Positions 6,329 through 11,071 of a DNA stretch of 11,071 bases are shown here, one piece after another. Source of the DNA: Candidatus Saccharibacteria bacterium UBA1235 (lineage in GTDB: Bacteria; Patescibacteriota; Saccharimonadia; Saccharimonadales; Saccharimonadaceae). The position numbers and the translations under genes were made by a program. Numbering within the stretch: position 1 is the stretch's first letter; each line of letters begins with the position of its first letter. The stretch lies in assembly GCA_002309075.1 (NCBI GenBank), contig DBWP01000002.1, forward strand, positions 1 through 11,071. The letters are read 5' to 3'. The notes under the pieces were generated by a model, which saw nothing but the letters and a program-made list of their open reading frames with translations, did no database searches and was not told the origin of the DNA.

Positions 6329-7294
6329 TTACTCCGTGACTGGCATGGAAATCGTTCCAAGATTTTCATAGTTTTCAAGTTTAATATCTTTAAGCTCGCG
6401 GGAAGAGTCGAAATCAGCGAAATTTTTGATTTCAGGGTTAATCCAGAGAGTCGGAGCTTTTGGCAAAGTCCCATTTTTTACCGCTTCGTCATAACGCGCA
6501 ATCTGTTCTCTAATTCCGTCGATTTGATTTTCGTAAATATGGGCATCATTTGTAATAAAAGTGAATTGCCCAGGACGCGCACCAATAATATGCGCGATTA
6601 AGTGGCATAAAACGGCATATTGAACAACATTAAATGGTAGGCCGAGCGGCACATCTGACGAACGCGACGTGACAAGAAGGTTTAAACGTCCGTCAATCAA
6701 ATTCCATTGAGAATTCCAAACACAAGAAGGAAGCGCGGCGGTTGGAAGCCACTCGTTTTGCCAGAGAGACATAATCATACGACGATTACCAGGATTTTCT
6801 TTTAGGGTTTCAATTAGATTATCAATTAAGTGGTAGCGTTTTACAATCCAGCCATAAGCGGTGCCGATAGTGTGAGCAAAATTCTCCTTTGGCTCGTTTG
6901 GGTGAAGAGAAGCGAAAATTTCGTTAATGTTTCGCCCTTGGTAGTTGCCGTCAGTATCGATCTCCCATTCGTCCCAAATTTTAATGCCGCGGTCTTTAAG
7001 CCAGCGAACGTCATTAGAAGCTTGCTGATAAATCCAAAGCATCTCGAGAGTTGCGGTTTTAAAAGCGACCTTTTTCGAGGTTAAAATTGGAAATTCCTCT
7101 TCGAGGTCGAATTGTAGGACTTGGTGAGGAAGACGAATAGTTTTTGCCTCAGAGGAGCCTTGAGCGGTGTGATCAGGGATAGCGAGCGAAGCTGTATCTG
7201 TTCGATGGTCAGATTTCTTGTAATTTACGATTTTTTCGCCATTTTCTAAAATACGACGGCATAAATCAATATATTGGTCGTCAAATTTGCTCAC
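6329..7294 (-). CDS. thyA: Thymidylate synthase
   Basis: Converts dUMP and methylene-THF to dTMP and dihydrofolate. The product has 321 residues. Visible motifs are HRTDTASLAI (phosphate-binding Arg31), FPILTSKKVAFKTA (68-81), NRRMIMSLWQ (170-179, the RR pair), LPSCVWNSQW with the nucleophile C191, SRSSDVPLGLPFNV (210-223, N222) and DAHIYENQID (250-259, H252 and Y254). The usual His after the catalytic Cys is Val, and QFY reads QWN. From memory this CVxxxQW form resembles B. subtilis/phage phi3T ThyA more than E. coli ThyA. The start is GTG with AGGAGG five bases upstream. It is the first gene of thyA-folA-glyA and is driven from a divergent promoter region shared with the sortase-like gene. 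Confidence 0.96.
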   Translation of the reverse strand: MSKFDDQYIDLCRRILENGEKIVNYKKSDHRTDTASLAIPDHTAQGSSEAKTIRLPHQVLQFDLEEEFPILTSKKVAFKTATLEMLWIYQQASNDVRWLKDRGIKIWDEWEIDTDGNYQGRNINEIFASLHPNEPKENFAHTIGTAYGWIVKRYHLIDNLIETLKENPGNRRMIMSLWQNEWLPTAALPSCVWNSQWNLIDGRLNLLVTSRSSDVPLGLPFNVVQYAVLCHLIAHIIGARPGQFTFITNDAHIYENQIDGIREQIARYDEAVKNGTLPKAPTLWINPEIKNFADFDSSRELKDIKLENYENLGTISMPVTE

Positions 7295-7302
7295 TTTACC
7301 TC

Positions 7303-7318
7303 CTGGTTATTAAACCAG
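7303..7318. promoter_or_regulatory. Perfect 6-bp dyad over the thyA start site
   Basis: CTGGTT (7303-7308) and AACCAG (7313-7318) are separated by four bases. The dyad covers the edge of the -10, the likely start of transcription and two bases of the Shine-Dalgarno. It could be an operator or simply a small hairpin. No regulator is known. Confidence 0.3.
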
Positions 7319-7345
7319 TATAGCATACCGATAAAGGGGCTGCAA
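7317..7345 (-). promoter_or_regulatory. Promoter of thyA-folA-glyA
   Basis: On the minus strand TTGCAG (7340-7345), 17 bases, then TATACT (7317-7322), preceded by TATGC. The 14-base string ATGCTATACTGGTT across the -10 recurs exactly in the choloylglycine hydrolase promoter (8040-8053). Confidence 0.65.
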
Positions 7346-7347
7346 TC

Positions 7348-7376
7348 TTGACTTTTTCAACTAGGTATGATATAAT
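7348..7376 (+). promoter_or_regulatory. Consensus promoter of the sortase-like gene
   Basis: TTGACT (7348-7353), 17 bases, then TATAAT (7371-7376), with TGA just before the -10 (extended -10). Its -35 lies beside that of the opposite-facing thyA promoter, so the two promoters are back to back. Confidence 0.88.
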
Positions 7377-7407
7377 GAAAGTATAAGCCTAATATTGGGA
7401 ATTTAAG

Positions 7408-8037
7408 ATGAGAATCAGATATCTAGCTATGATACTAGCTTCTAGTTTCATCGGGATTTTGTCGAACCCGGAGTTTTTGGCTGCATCTGATTCTATTTTA
7501 GTATCTGATCTCGATCGAACTAATATTACAGAGACGAAACTTTCAAATATAGAATTTAAAATTGCTGAATCTACCCCTGAGGTAGTGACAAAAACGGTAA
7601 TAAAAGCGCCGGTTGCTGGGGTGGCGAAAGTTAAAACAGAGGTAATTAAGAATAAAATTGTTTTCTCTTGGGGTGAACAGACTCTGAAAAACGTTGCTTC
7701 TACTAGTGTTGACTCTGGTAAAGATGTGGCACGGGTTGGAAAACTCCTCTGGGCGCATGAAAACACAGCCTTCAATAATATTAAAAAACTTAAAATTGGG
7801 GATACGTTTTCAGTTGTCGAAAATGGCGTAGCAAAGAAATATAAGGTAGCGAAAAACCCGATTAACCAGATGGCCAGCGTAAAACTTCAGGCTACTAAAA
7901 AATCGATGTACCACGAGAGTGTTGGAGAAATTTATATCAACGCGATGACGGATCGTGGTTTTGGCGGGCATGATCTAGTTTTGATGACTTGTGACGGCAA
8001 TAACAGTCGTTTTGTGGTGGTTGCGGACGCTTTCTAA
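7408..8037 (+). CDS. Sortase-like protein with signal peptide
   Basis: The 209-residue protein begins with a basic, hydrophobic segment (RIRYLAMILASSFIGIL, residues 2-18) and a possible cleavage site near residue 26 (FLAAS). A Ser/Thr/Val-rich linker follows to about residue 85. The C-terminal domain resembles a sortase: LLWAHENTAFNNIKKLKIGD (H117 in the place of the catalytic His, with the common L..GD turn), a strand pattern KKYKVAKN, then LVLMTCDGNNSRFVVVADAF, with C195 and R201 placed as the catalytic Cys and Arg. Sortases join surface proteins to the cell wall or to each other. No LPxTG-like sorting signal was seen in this window, so the substrate is elsewhere. The Shine-Dalgarno is weak (TTGGGA). 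It lies upstream of the choloylglycine hydrolase, which has its own likely promoter. Confidence 0.75.
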   Translation: MRIRYLAMILASSFIGILSNPEFLAASDSILVSDLDRTNITETKLSNIEFKIAESTPEVVTKTVIKAPVAGVAKVKTEVIKNKIVFSWGEQTLKNVASTSVDSGKDVARVGKLLWAHENTAFNNIKKLKIGDTFSVVENGVAKKYKVAKNPINQMASVKLQATKKSMYHESVGEIYINAMTDRGFGGHDLVLMTCDGNNSRFVVVADAF

Positions 8038-8049
8038 ACATGCTATACT
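8021..8049 (+). promoter_or_regulatory. Probable promoter of the choloylglycine hydrolase/lysozyme pair
   Basis: TTGCGG (8021-8026), 17 bases, then TATACT (8044-8049), preceded by ATGC. The -35 lies inside the final codons of the sortase-like gene. The -10 region shares 14 identical bases with the thyA promoter. Confidence 0.6.
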
Positions 8050-8075
8050 GGTTATAGTAAATTAGGAGGCAAAAC

Positions 8076-9026
8076 ATGTGCACAGGGGTGCGTTTTAGCG
8101 ATAGCCAAGGTAATATGTATTTTGGTCGCAATTTAGATTGGTCGACTGGTTATGGGCAAAAAGTGGTAATTACGCCACGTGGTTTTTCTTATAAGTCGGC
8201 ATTTCTTGGCGAGATGAAGCCAAAAAATGGCGCGATTATTGGTATGGCAATTGTTGAAGAAAATGTTCCTCTTTATTTTGACTGCTGTAATGAAGCAGGT
8301 TTAGGGATTGCCGGTTTGAATTTTCCGGGTTATGCAGCTTATGAGGAGAAAGAAGTTGATGGGAAGACAAATGTCGCAGCATATGAATTTCCGCTTTATG
8401 TCGCAATGAATTTTAAGACTGTAGAGGAAGTAAGAAAGGCTTTAGGGGAGATTGCGATTGTAGCGAAACCGATTAATGAAAAATTCCCGGTTTCAGAGCT
8501 TCATTTCATTATTGGCGACGGGAAAGAATCGATCGTAGTAGAATATACAGAGAGAGGGATGGAGATTTTTGACAACCCAGTCGATGTTTTGACGAATCAG
8601 CCTGGTTATAATTGGCATAAAGAAAATCTTCGAAATTATATGAACTTGTTCCCGCAGATGCCAAAGGTAGTAAATTGGCGCAAGGCAAATATGACGGCGT
8701 TTGGTTCGGGCTCTTTGATGCAGGGGATGCCGGGCGGCTACGCTTCGACTGCGCGTTTTATCCGCGTAGCATATCTTAACACGCATTATCCGACGAAAGA
8801 TACTGAAGCTGACAATGTGGCGCGGTTGTTCCATACGCTTGCTGGGGTTTCGATGATTGAGGGCGCGGCGGAAATGGCAGATGGCCAGTGTGAAATTACG
8901 GTTTATACAGGTGGATACTCGGCGGCAGCGAAAACTTATTACTATAACACTTATGAGGATCCAGCGATTCAGGCTGTTAAGATGAGCGATTACGATTTAG
9001 ATAGTGCTAATTTGGTACAAGTTTGA
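8076..9026 (+). CDS. Choloylglycine hydrolase family protein (bile salt hydrolase / penicillin V acylase type)
   Basis: N-terminal nucleophile amidase of 316 residues, the usual length of bile salt hydrolases. The Met is followed at once by Cys2, the nucleophile exposed when Met is removed. R18 and D21 (GRNLDW), N82 (AGLNFPGYA), N174 (VLTNQPGY) and R227 (ASTARFIR) fall at or within one residue of the catalytic positions 18, 21, 82, 175 and 228 of bile salt hydrolases. The family splits conjugated bile acids, penicillin V, or, in some members, N-acyl homoserine lactones. Sequence alone does not decide the substrate here. There is no signal peptide, so it is probably cytoplasmic. AGGAGG stands at 8064-8069. 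The stop abuts or overlaps the start of the GH25 lysozyme, implying one transcript. It may have been acquired horizontally from a gut or oral Gram-positive donor (inference). Confidence 0.9.
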   Translation: MCTGVRFSDSQGNMYFGRNLDWSTGYGQKVVITPRGFSYKSAFLGEMKPKNGAIIGMAIVEENVPLYFDCCNEAGLGIAGLNFPGYAAYEEKEVDGKTNVAAYEFPLYVAMNFKTVEEVRKALGEIAIVAKPINEKFPVSELHFIIGDGKESIVVEYTERGMEIFDNPVDVLTNQPGYNWHKENLRNYMNLFPQMPKVVNWRKANMTAFGSGSLMQGMPGGYASTARFIRVAYLNTHYPTKDTEADNVARLFHTLAGVSMIEGAAEMADGQCEITVYTGGYSAAAKTYYYNTYEDPAIQAVKMSDYDLDSANLVQV

Positions 9027-9028
9027 TT

Positions 9029-9760
9029 ATGATAAAGCGATTTTTAAAATTTATAATTTTAGCGGCGGTGCTTCTTGGGGTAGGTTTTTGGGGGTATAAC
9101 GCCGTAATTAATCGCGAAATCAATATTAATAAATGGTTTGTTTCTGGACAGACGTTCGGGGTGGATGTTTCGTCATATCAAGAGAATGTAGATTTTAAGA
9201 AGTTAAAAGAACAGGGGGTTGAGTTTGCTTATATAAAAGCAACAGAGGGGGTTTCGCATAAAGATTCGAGTTTTAATAAGAAGTGGCGAGATGCGGCAGA
9301 GGCAGGAGTTTTAGCCGGAGCATACCATTTTTTCTCTTATGATAAGAGCGGGGCGGAACAAGCGCGGAATTTTATTGAGACGGTAGGGGATTTAACGGGG
9401 CGGTTAATTCCGGCGGTCGATATGGAGCTTTCTATGGAGGAAGTAAAGAACCCGCCAGAGGTCGCTAGTGTTGTGAAGGGCTTGAAGGCGTTTCTCGCAG
9501 TGGTGGAAGAAAAATATGGCGTGAAGCCGTTGATTTATGCTCAGAAAGATTATTATGATAAGTATCTTGCGGCGGATTTTGCAGATTATCCGCGGTGGGG
9601 AAGAAACGTTTTTTATCCTATCATGGTAGATTTGGGAGATGATTGGGCGGTTTGGCAATATCATGATAAGGGGGAGCTCGAGGGGTATGAAGGGGAAAAA
9701 TATATTGATTTTAATATAATTAATTCAAAAATTGGCCTAGAGGGGTTGAAATATAAATAA
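9029..9760 (+). CDS. GH25 family lysozyme, membrane-anchored or secreted
   Basis: Glycoside hydrolase family 25 (Chalaropsis-type) muramidase that cuts the MurNAc-GlcNAc bond of peptidoglycan. The product has 243 residues. An N-terminal hydrophobic segment (about 5-23, FLKFIILAAVLLGVGFWGY) without a clear cleavage site suggests an anchor. The catalytic domain begins with FGVDVSSYQENVDFKKLK (D46), then AYIKATEGVSHKD, GAYHFFSYDKSG and LIPAVDMEL (D131 and E133, the DxE pair), and ends with WAVWQYHDKG. There are no wall-binding repeats. The ATG at 9029 lies two bases after the preceding stop. A TTG at 9023 overlapping that stop is the alternative start and adds two residues. No strong Shine-Dalgarno is visible, so translation is probably coupled to the hydrolase gene. 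Confidence 0.93.
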   Translation: MIKRFLKFIILAAVLLGVGFWGYNAVINREININKWFVSGQTFGVDVSSYQENVDFKKLKEQGVEFAYIKATEGVSHKDSSFNKKWRDAAEAGVLAGAYHFFSYDKSGAEQARNFIETVGDLTGRLIPAVDMELSMEEVKNPPEVASVVKGLKAFLAVVEEKYGVKPLIYAQKDYYDKYLAADFADYPRWGRNVFYPIMVDLGDDWAVWQYHDKGELEGYEGEKYIDFNIINSKIGLEGLKYK

Positions 9761-9774
9761 AAATGTGGTATAAT
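9746..9774 (+). promoter_or_regulatory. Consensus promoter of the 125-residue gene
   Basis: TTGAAA (9746-9751), 17 bases, then TATAAT (9769-9774). The -35 lies within the last codons of the lysozyme gene. Confidence 0.82.
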
Positions 9775-9780
9775 GTAAGT

Positions 9781-9844
9781 ATTAGCTTAATAATGAGCTA
9801 ATAATCTAGGTTTTTTGGCGTATGCCAGAGAAAGTACATTAAAA
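9781..9844 (+). promoter_or_regulatory. Structured 5' leader with shared motif copy 3
   Basis: The leader from the promoter to the ATG is about 75 bases. It holds a hairpin ATTAGCT (9781-9787) / AGCTAAT (9796-9802), a T6 run (9811-9816), a small TGGC/GCCA hairpin, and GTACATTAAAA (9834-9844) running straight into the Shine-Dalgarno GGAGGT. The hairpin and the T run are eight bases apart, so a classical attenuator is uncertain. Confidence 0.4.
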
Positions 9845-9856
9845 GGAGGTATTCGT

Positions 9857-10234
9857 ATGAATATCAATAAGAAGAAAGAAGAAGTATATTTCGACATCAT
9901 TAGTGGTCCTAGCAAGGATGCCCTGTTTGACGCATGTAAATATGCATACAACAAGGCGGCAAAACTTGACGTTAATTTCTCTGTTATAGCGGGCTATACA
10001 GCTCCGCTGGGGCACCCGAAGCGTGCTAGCATTCCGATGGAAGTCTCGGATTTCAGAGTTTTAGCAGTTGGACACGAAGGTGCATCAGGAGAAAGTTTTA
10101 ACCTCTATGGTCGATGCAGAGCTAATCTTGACATCGTGAATAAGGCGGCGTCCTATTCAGCGGCAGCACCATATAAGTTTAAGGCGGAGTATAACACTAA
10201 GACCAGAAATGGTCGCATCACTTTTATTAAGTAA
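9857..10234 (+). CDS. Unrecognised 125-residue protein
   Basis: I do not recognise this family. The start is placed at 9857, where AAAAGGAGGT precedes the ATG at the right distance. A longer frame beginning at 9815 lacks such a site. The protein has a Lys-rich start (MNINKKKEEVYFDI), a likely helix at about residues 18-33 (SKDALFDACKYAYNKAA), a middle part with GYTAPLGHPKR and VLAVGHEGASGESFNLYGR, and an Ala-rich segment (KAASYSAAAPYKFKAEY) before a basic end. There is no signal peptide or membrane segment, and only two Cys. It has a near-perfect promoter, a structured leader and its own terminator, so it is a single-gene unit that is probably well expressed. The leader motif links it to the genes at 3460-4146 and 10367-10747. 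Confidence 0.85.
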   Translation: MNINKKKEEVYFDIISGPSKDALFDACKYAYNKAAKLDVNFSVIAGYTAPLGHPKRASIPMEVSDFRVLAVGHEGASGESFNLYGRCRANLDIVNKAASYSAAAPYKFKAEYNTKTRNGRITFIK

Positions 10235-10263
10235 ATAACTAACCCCCCTTCTTCACTTCTTGC

Positions 10264-10298
10264 GCCCGGATCCGCTAGTAATAGTCCGGGCATTTTTT
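10264..10298 (+). terminator. Intrinsic terminator of the 125-residue gene
   Basis: GCCCGGA (10264-10270) pairs perfectly with TCCGGGC (10285-10291) across a 14-base loop, followed by A and six T (10293-10298). Confidence 0.88.
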
Positions 10299-10320
10299 AT
10301 GTGTGAAAATTTATATATGG

Positions 10321-10345
10321 AAAATCCCCGACAATTGTCAGGGAT
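10321..10345 (-). terminator. Probable terminator of the alpha-CTD-like gene
   Basis: On the minus strand ATCCC-x-GAC and GTC-x-GGGAT pair around AATT with one mismatch, followed by only four T, then CC. The form is like the terminator at 3424-3448. It faces the terminator of the convergent upstream gene. Confidence 0.6.
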
Positions 10346-10366
10346 TAAACTTTAAGAAAGGTGAAG

Positions 10367-10747
10367 TTAAAAGATTTCCTTTTTTACGTTTGGTTTGAGT
10401 TCTATTTTGAACTCAGGGTGGCCAATTTCGGCCATTTTTCTTTCGATCTCCCTAGCGGTAGATGGCCCAAGCCCATAGACTTTACACCAGTTATCCTGTC
10501 TGAACTTCAAGATATCTGCAACGGTATTAATCCTGCAGATACACTTTAGAATTCGATAAGTCCTATAGGAGAAATCAAAGGTTTCTATGGCTCCTTGCTC
10601 TCTATTTATCTTTACGTGCTGGTCGAGTAATATCCGTATTTCGTCGATCGCTATCTTTTCGCTTTCTCGTAATTTAATGAGTTGATCGATTAATCCGGAG
10701 ATTTTAGTTATATACGCAGGTTGATTGTTAATTGGAGTTCTTCTCAT
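10367..10747 (-). CDS. Stand-alone RNA polymerase alpha-CTD-like protein
   Basis: The 126-residue protein has a helical N-terminal half (about residues 11-50) and a C-terminal half (about 56-112) that follows the alpha-CTD pattern of two helix-hairpin-helix elements: FSYRTYRILKCICRINTVADIL, then WCKVYGLGPSTAREIERKMAEIG. Compare LSARTANALLNNDIKTIRDLV and LKGFGQKALDEVKEKLTEL of the RpoA in this window. R62 aligns with the DNA-contact Arg (E. coli R265) and G94 with G296, but the N268 and K298 positions are Arg and Ser. The start is set at 10747: the promoter occupies 10809-10837, and AGGGGG precedes this ATG. A longer frame reaching into the promoter is rejected. A function in transcription is likely but unproven. 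A simple HhH DNA-binding protein is the alternative. Confidence 0.82.
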   Translation of the reverse strand: MRRTPINNQPAYITKISGLIDQLIKLRESEKIAIDEIRILLDQHVKINREQGAIETFDFSYRTYRILKCICRINTVADILKFRQDNWCKVYGLGPSTAREIERKMAEIGHPEFKIELKPNVKKEIF

Positions 10748-10784
10748 TTTTACACCCCCTAAAATGACAATGACCTTTCTTAAA

Positions 10785-10796
10785 ATTTTAATGTAC
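10785..10796 (-). promoter_or_regulatory. Shared leader motif GTACATTAAAAT, copy 2
   Basis: Identical over 12 bases to the copy at 4162-4173. It lies about 38 bases upstream of the ATG, further away than in the other two leaders. Confidence 0.4.
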
Positions 10797-10808
10797 GTCT
10801 GTCCTTTA

Positions 10809-10837
10809 ATTATAGCACAAGTACGATAATTTGTCAA
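10809..10837 (-). promoter_or_regulatory. Perfect consensus promoter of the alpha-CTD-like gene
   Basis: On the minus strand TTGACA (10832-10837), exactly 17 bases, then TATAAT (10809-10814). Both hexamers and the spacing are the sigma70/sigmaA ideal. The -10 is set in TGTGCTATAATTA, as in the promoter at 4202-4230. Confidence 0.9.
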
Positions 10838-10838
10838 G

Positions 10839-10867
10839 AAAAAGCGCTCTAACCGTTAGGTTAGGGC
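10839..10867 (-). terminator. Intrinsic terminator of the tRNA-Thr transcript
   Basis: On the minus strand GCCCTAAC and GTTAGAGC pair (one mismatch) across a six-base loop, followed by GC and TTTTT-C-TT. It ends next to the -35 of the downstream gene's promoter. Confidence 0.82.
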
Positions 10868-10882
10868 GATTTTAATGCTTAA

Positions 10883-10958
10883 TGGAGCCGTCTACCAGGC
10901 TTGAACTGGTGACCTCATCCTTACCATGGATGCGCTCTACCAACTGAGCTAAGACGGC
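10883..10958 (-). tRNA. tRNA-Thr (anticodon GGT)
   Basis: This 76-nt cloverleaf includes an encoded CCA. The acceptor GCCGTCT pairs perfectly with AGACGGC. The D stem is GCTC/GAGC. The anticodon stem CATCC/GGATG holds the loop ATGGTAA, giving anticodon GGT at 10923-10925. The T arm is ACCAG-TTCAAGC-CTGGT. The discriminator is T, where bacterial tRNA-Thr usually has A. No clear promoter lies just upstream, so it is probably co-transcribed with the tRNA at the window edge. Confidence 0.95.
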
Positions 10959-10976
10959 AACTAAATAAGCTATTGG

Positions 10977-11000
10977 ATGTGGTGCTGGAAGTAGGACTCG
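10977..11000 (-). repeat. Detached copy of a tRNA 3' end (att-like direct repeat)
   Basis: These 24 bases are identical to 11047-11070, the 3' end of the tRNA cut by the window edge. On the minus strand the copy holds the end of the T loop, the T-stem strand CCTAC, the acceptor strand TTCCAGC, A and CCA, plus ACAT beyond it. The sequence before it (GCTCGATGCGAGT) cannot form the matching T stem, so it is not a second tRNA gene. Confidence 0.8.
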
Positions 11001-11046
11001 CATCGAGCAAAGCGAGATCCGAGTTCGTATTTTTAGCACACTATAA
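11001..11046. other. 46-base spacer between the two tRNA-tail copies
   Basis: No gene is present. CTCGC (10997-11001, at the end of the first tail copy) and GCGAG pair around a ten-base loop, and the flanking GGA/TCC can extend this hairpin. The remainder is AT-rich, with no evident terminator for the upstream tRNA. Confidence 0.45.
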
Positions 11047-11049
11047 ATG

Positions 11050-11071
11050 TGGTGCTGGAAGTAGGACTCGA
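11050..11071 (-). tRNA. 3' end of a tRNA gene, truncated by the window edge
   Basis: On the minus strand the visible part ends TCGAGT-CCTAC-TTCCAGC-A-CCA: the T-loop end, the T-stem strand, the acceptor strand, the discriminator A and an encoded CCA. The missing 5' acceptor strand should read GCTGGAA. The anticodon is outside the window, so the identity cannot be given. Confidence 0.75.

Noticed and set aside
6131..6601. 156-codon plus-strand open frame across the folA/thyA junction
   Set aside because: It is antisense to two confidently identified enzymes and has no initiation signals.
9781..9816. Transcription attenuator before the 125-residue gene
   Set aside because: The hairpin is AT-rich and stands eight bases from the T run, too far for a standard terminator. 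It is kept only as a leader structure of unknown role.
9815..9856. Upstream start for the 125-residue gene
   Set aside because: No Shine-Dalgarno precedes it, while AAAAGGAGGT sits ideally before the ATG at 9857. The extension would run through the Shine-Dalgarno and the leader motif.
10748..10837. N-terminal extension of the alpha-CTD-like gene to 10837
   Set aside because: The extra codons are read through the -35, -10 and leader of its own promoter. The ATG at 10747 has AGGGGG at proper spacing.
10977..11046. A second complete tRNA between tRNA-Thr and the truncated tRNA
   Set aside because: Only the 3' strand of the acceptor and T stem is present. No partner T-stem strand, anticodon arm or D arm can be drawn in the 46 bases between copies.
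1..11071. Alternative genetic code with UGA as glycine
   Set aside because: TGA ends folA and the choloylglycine hydrolase at the expected family lengths, and no in-frame TGA is needed inside any gene.

Overview
The window reads as part of a small, moderately AT-rich bacterial chromosome with very tight gene packing. The organism is most likely a member of the Patescibacteria/CPR, with Saccharibacteria (TM7) the first guess. That guess is inference. It rests on compact operons with start/stop overlaps of 1 nt, divergent or tail-extended ribosomal proteins, a minimal thymidylate cycle, and a set of small secreted or anchored wall-active proteins. TGA ends at least two genes (folA and the choloylglycine hydrolase), so the UGA-as-glycine code of Gracilibacteria/Absconditabacteria is not supported. 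Both complete tRNA genes encode their CCA end.

Layout. (1) 40-3373, plus strand: the end of the large ribosomal/transcription operon, rpsK-rpsD-rpoA-rplQ-rplM-rpsI, closed by a strong intrinsic terminator. (2) 3424-4230, minus strand: a membrane-anchored SleB-like wall hydrolase candidate with its own consensus promoter and terminator. (3) 4252-4371, minus: tRNA-Ala(CGC), its terminator and its extended -10 promoter. (4) 4377-7345, minus: thyA-folA-glyA. This is a closed cycle: ThyA makes dTMP and dihydrofolate, FolA regenerates tetrahydrofolate, and GlyA recharges it with a one-carbon unit from serine. A GC-rich nested palindrome sits between folA and glyA. (5) 7348-9760, plus: a sortase-like protein, then an Ntn-type choloylglycine hydrolase overlapping or abutting a GH25 lysozyme. 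(6) 9746-10298, plus: an unrecognised 125-residue protein with a consensus promoter, a structured leader and a terminator. (7) 10321-10837, minus: a small protein whose C-terminal half resembles the RNA polymerase alpha C-terminal domain. (8) 10839-11071, minus: tRNA-Thr(GGT), a detached copy of a tRNA 3' end, and the 3' end of another tRNA cut by the window edge.

Regions 2, 5 and 6 look like the variable, surface-directed part of the window. Wall-active enzymes and a sortase suit an organism that handles foreign or its own peptidoglycan, as expected of an epibiont, but nothing here proves that lifestyle. The most interesting signals are the stand-alone alpha-CTD-like protein, an 11-12 base motif (GTACATTAAAA) shared by the leaders of three otherwise unrelated small genes, the tRNA-tail direct repeat, the nested palindrome between folA and glyA, a 23-residue insertion in the active-site region of GlyA, and loss of the isoaspartate-forming Asn in ribosomal protein S11. 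No CRISPR array, insertion sequence or rRNA was seen. No gene-free stretch exceeds 300 bases.
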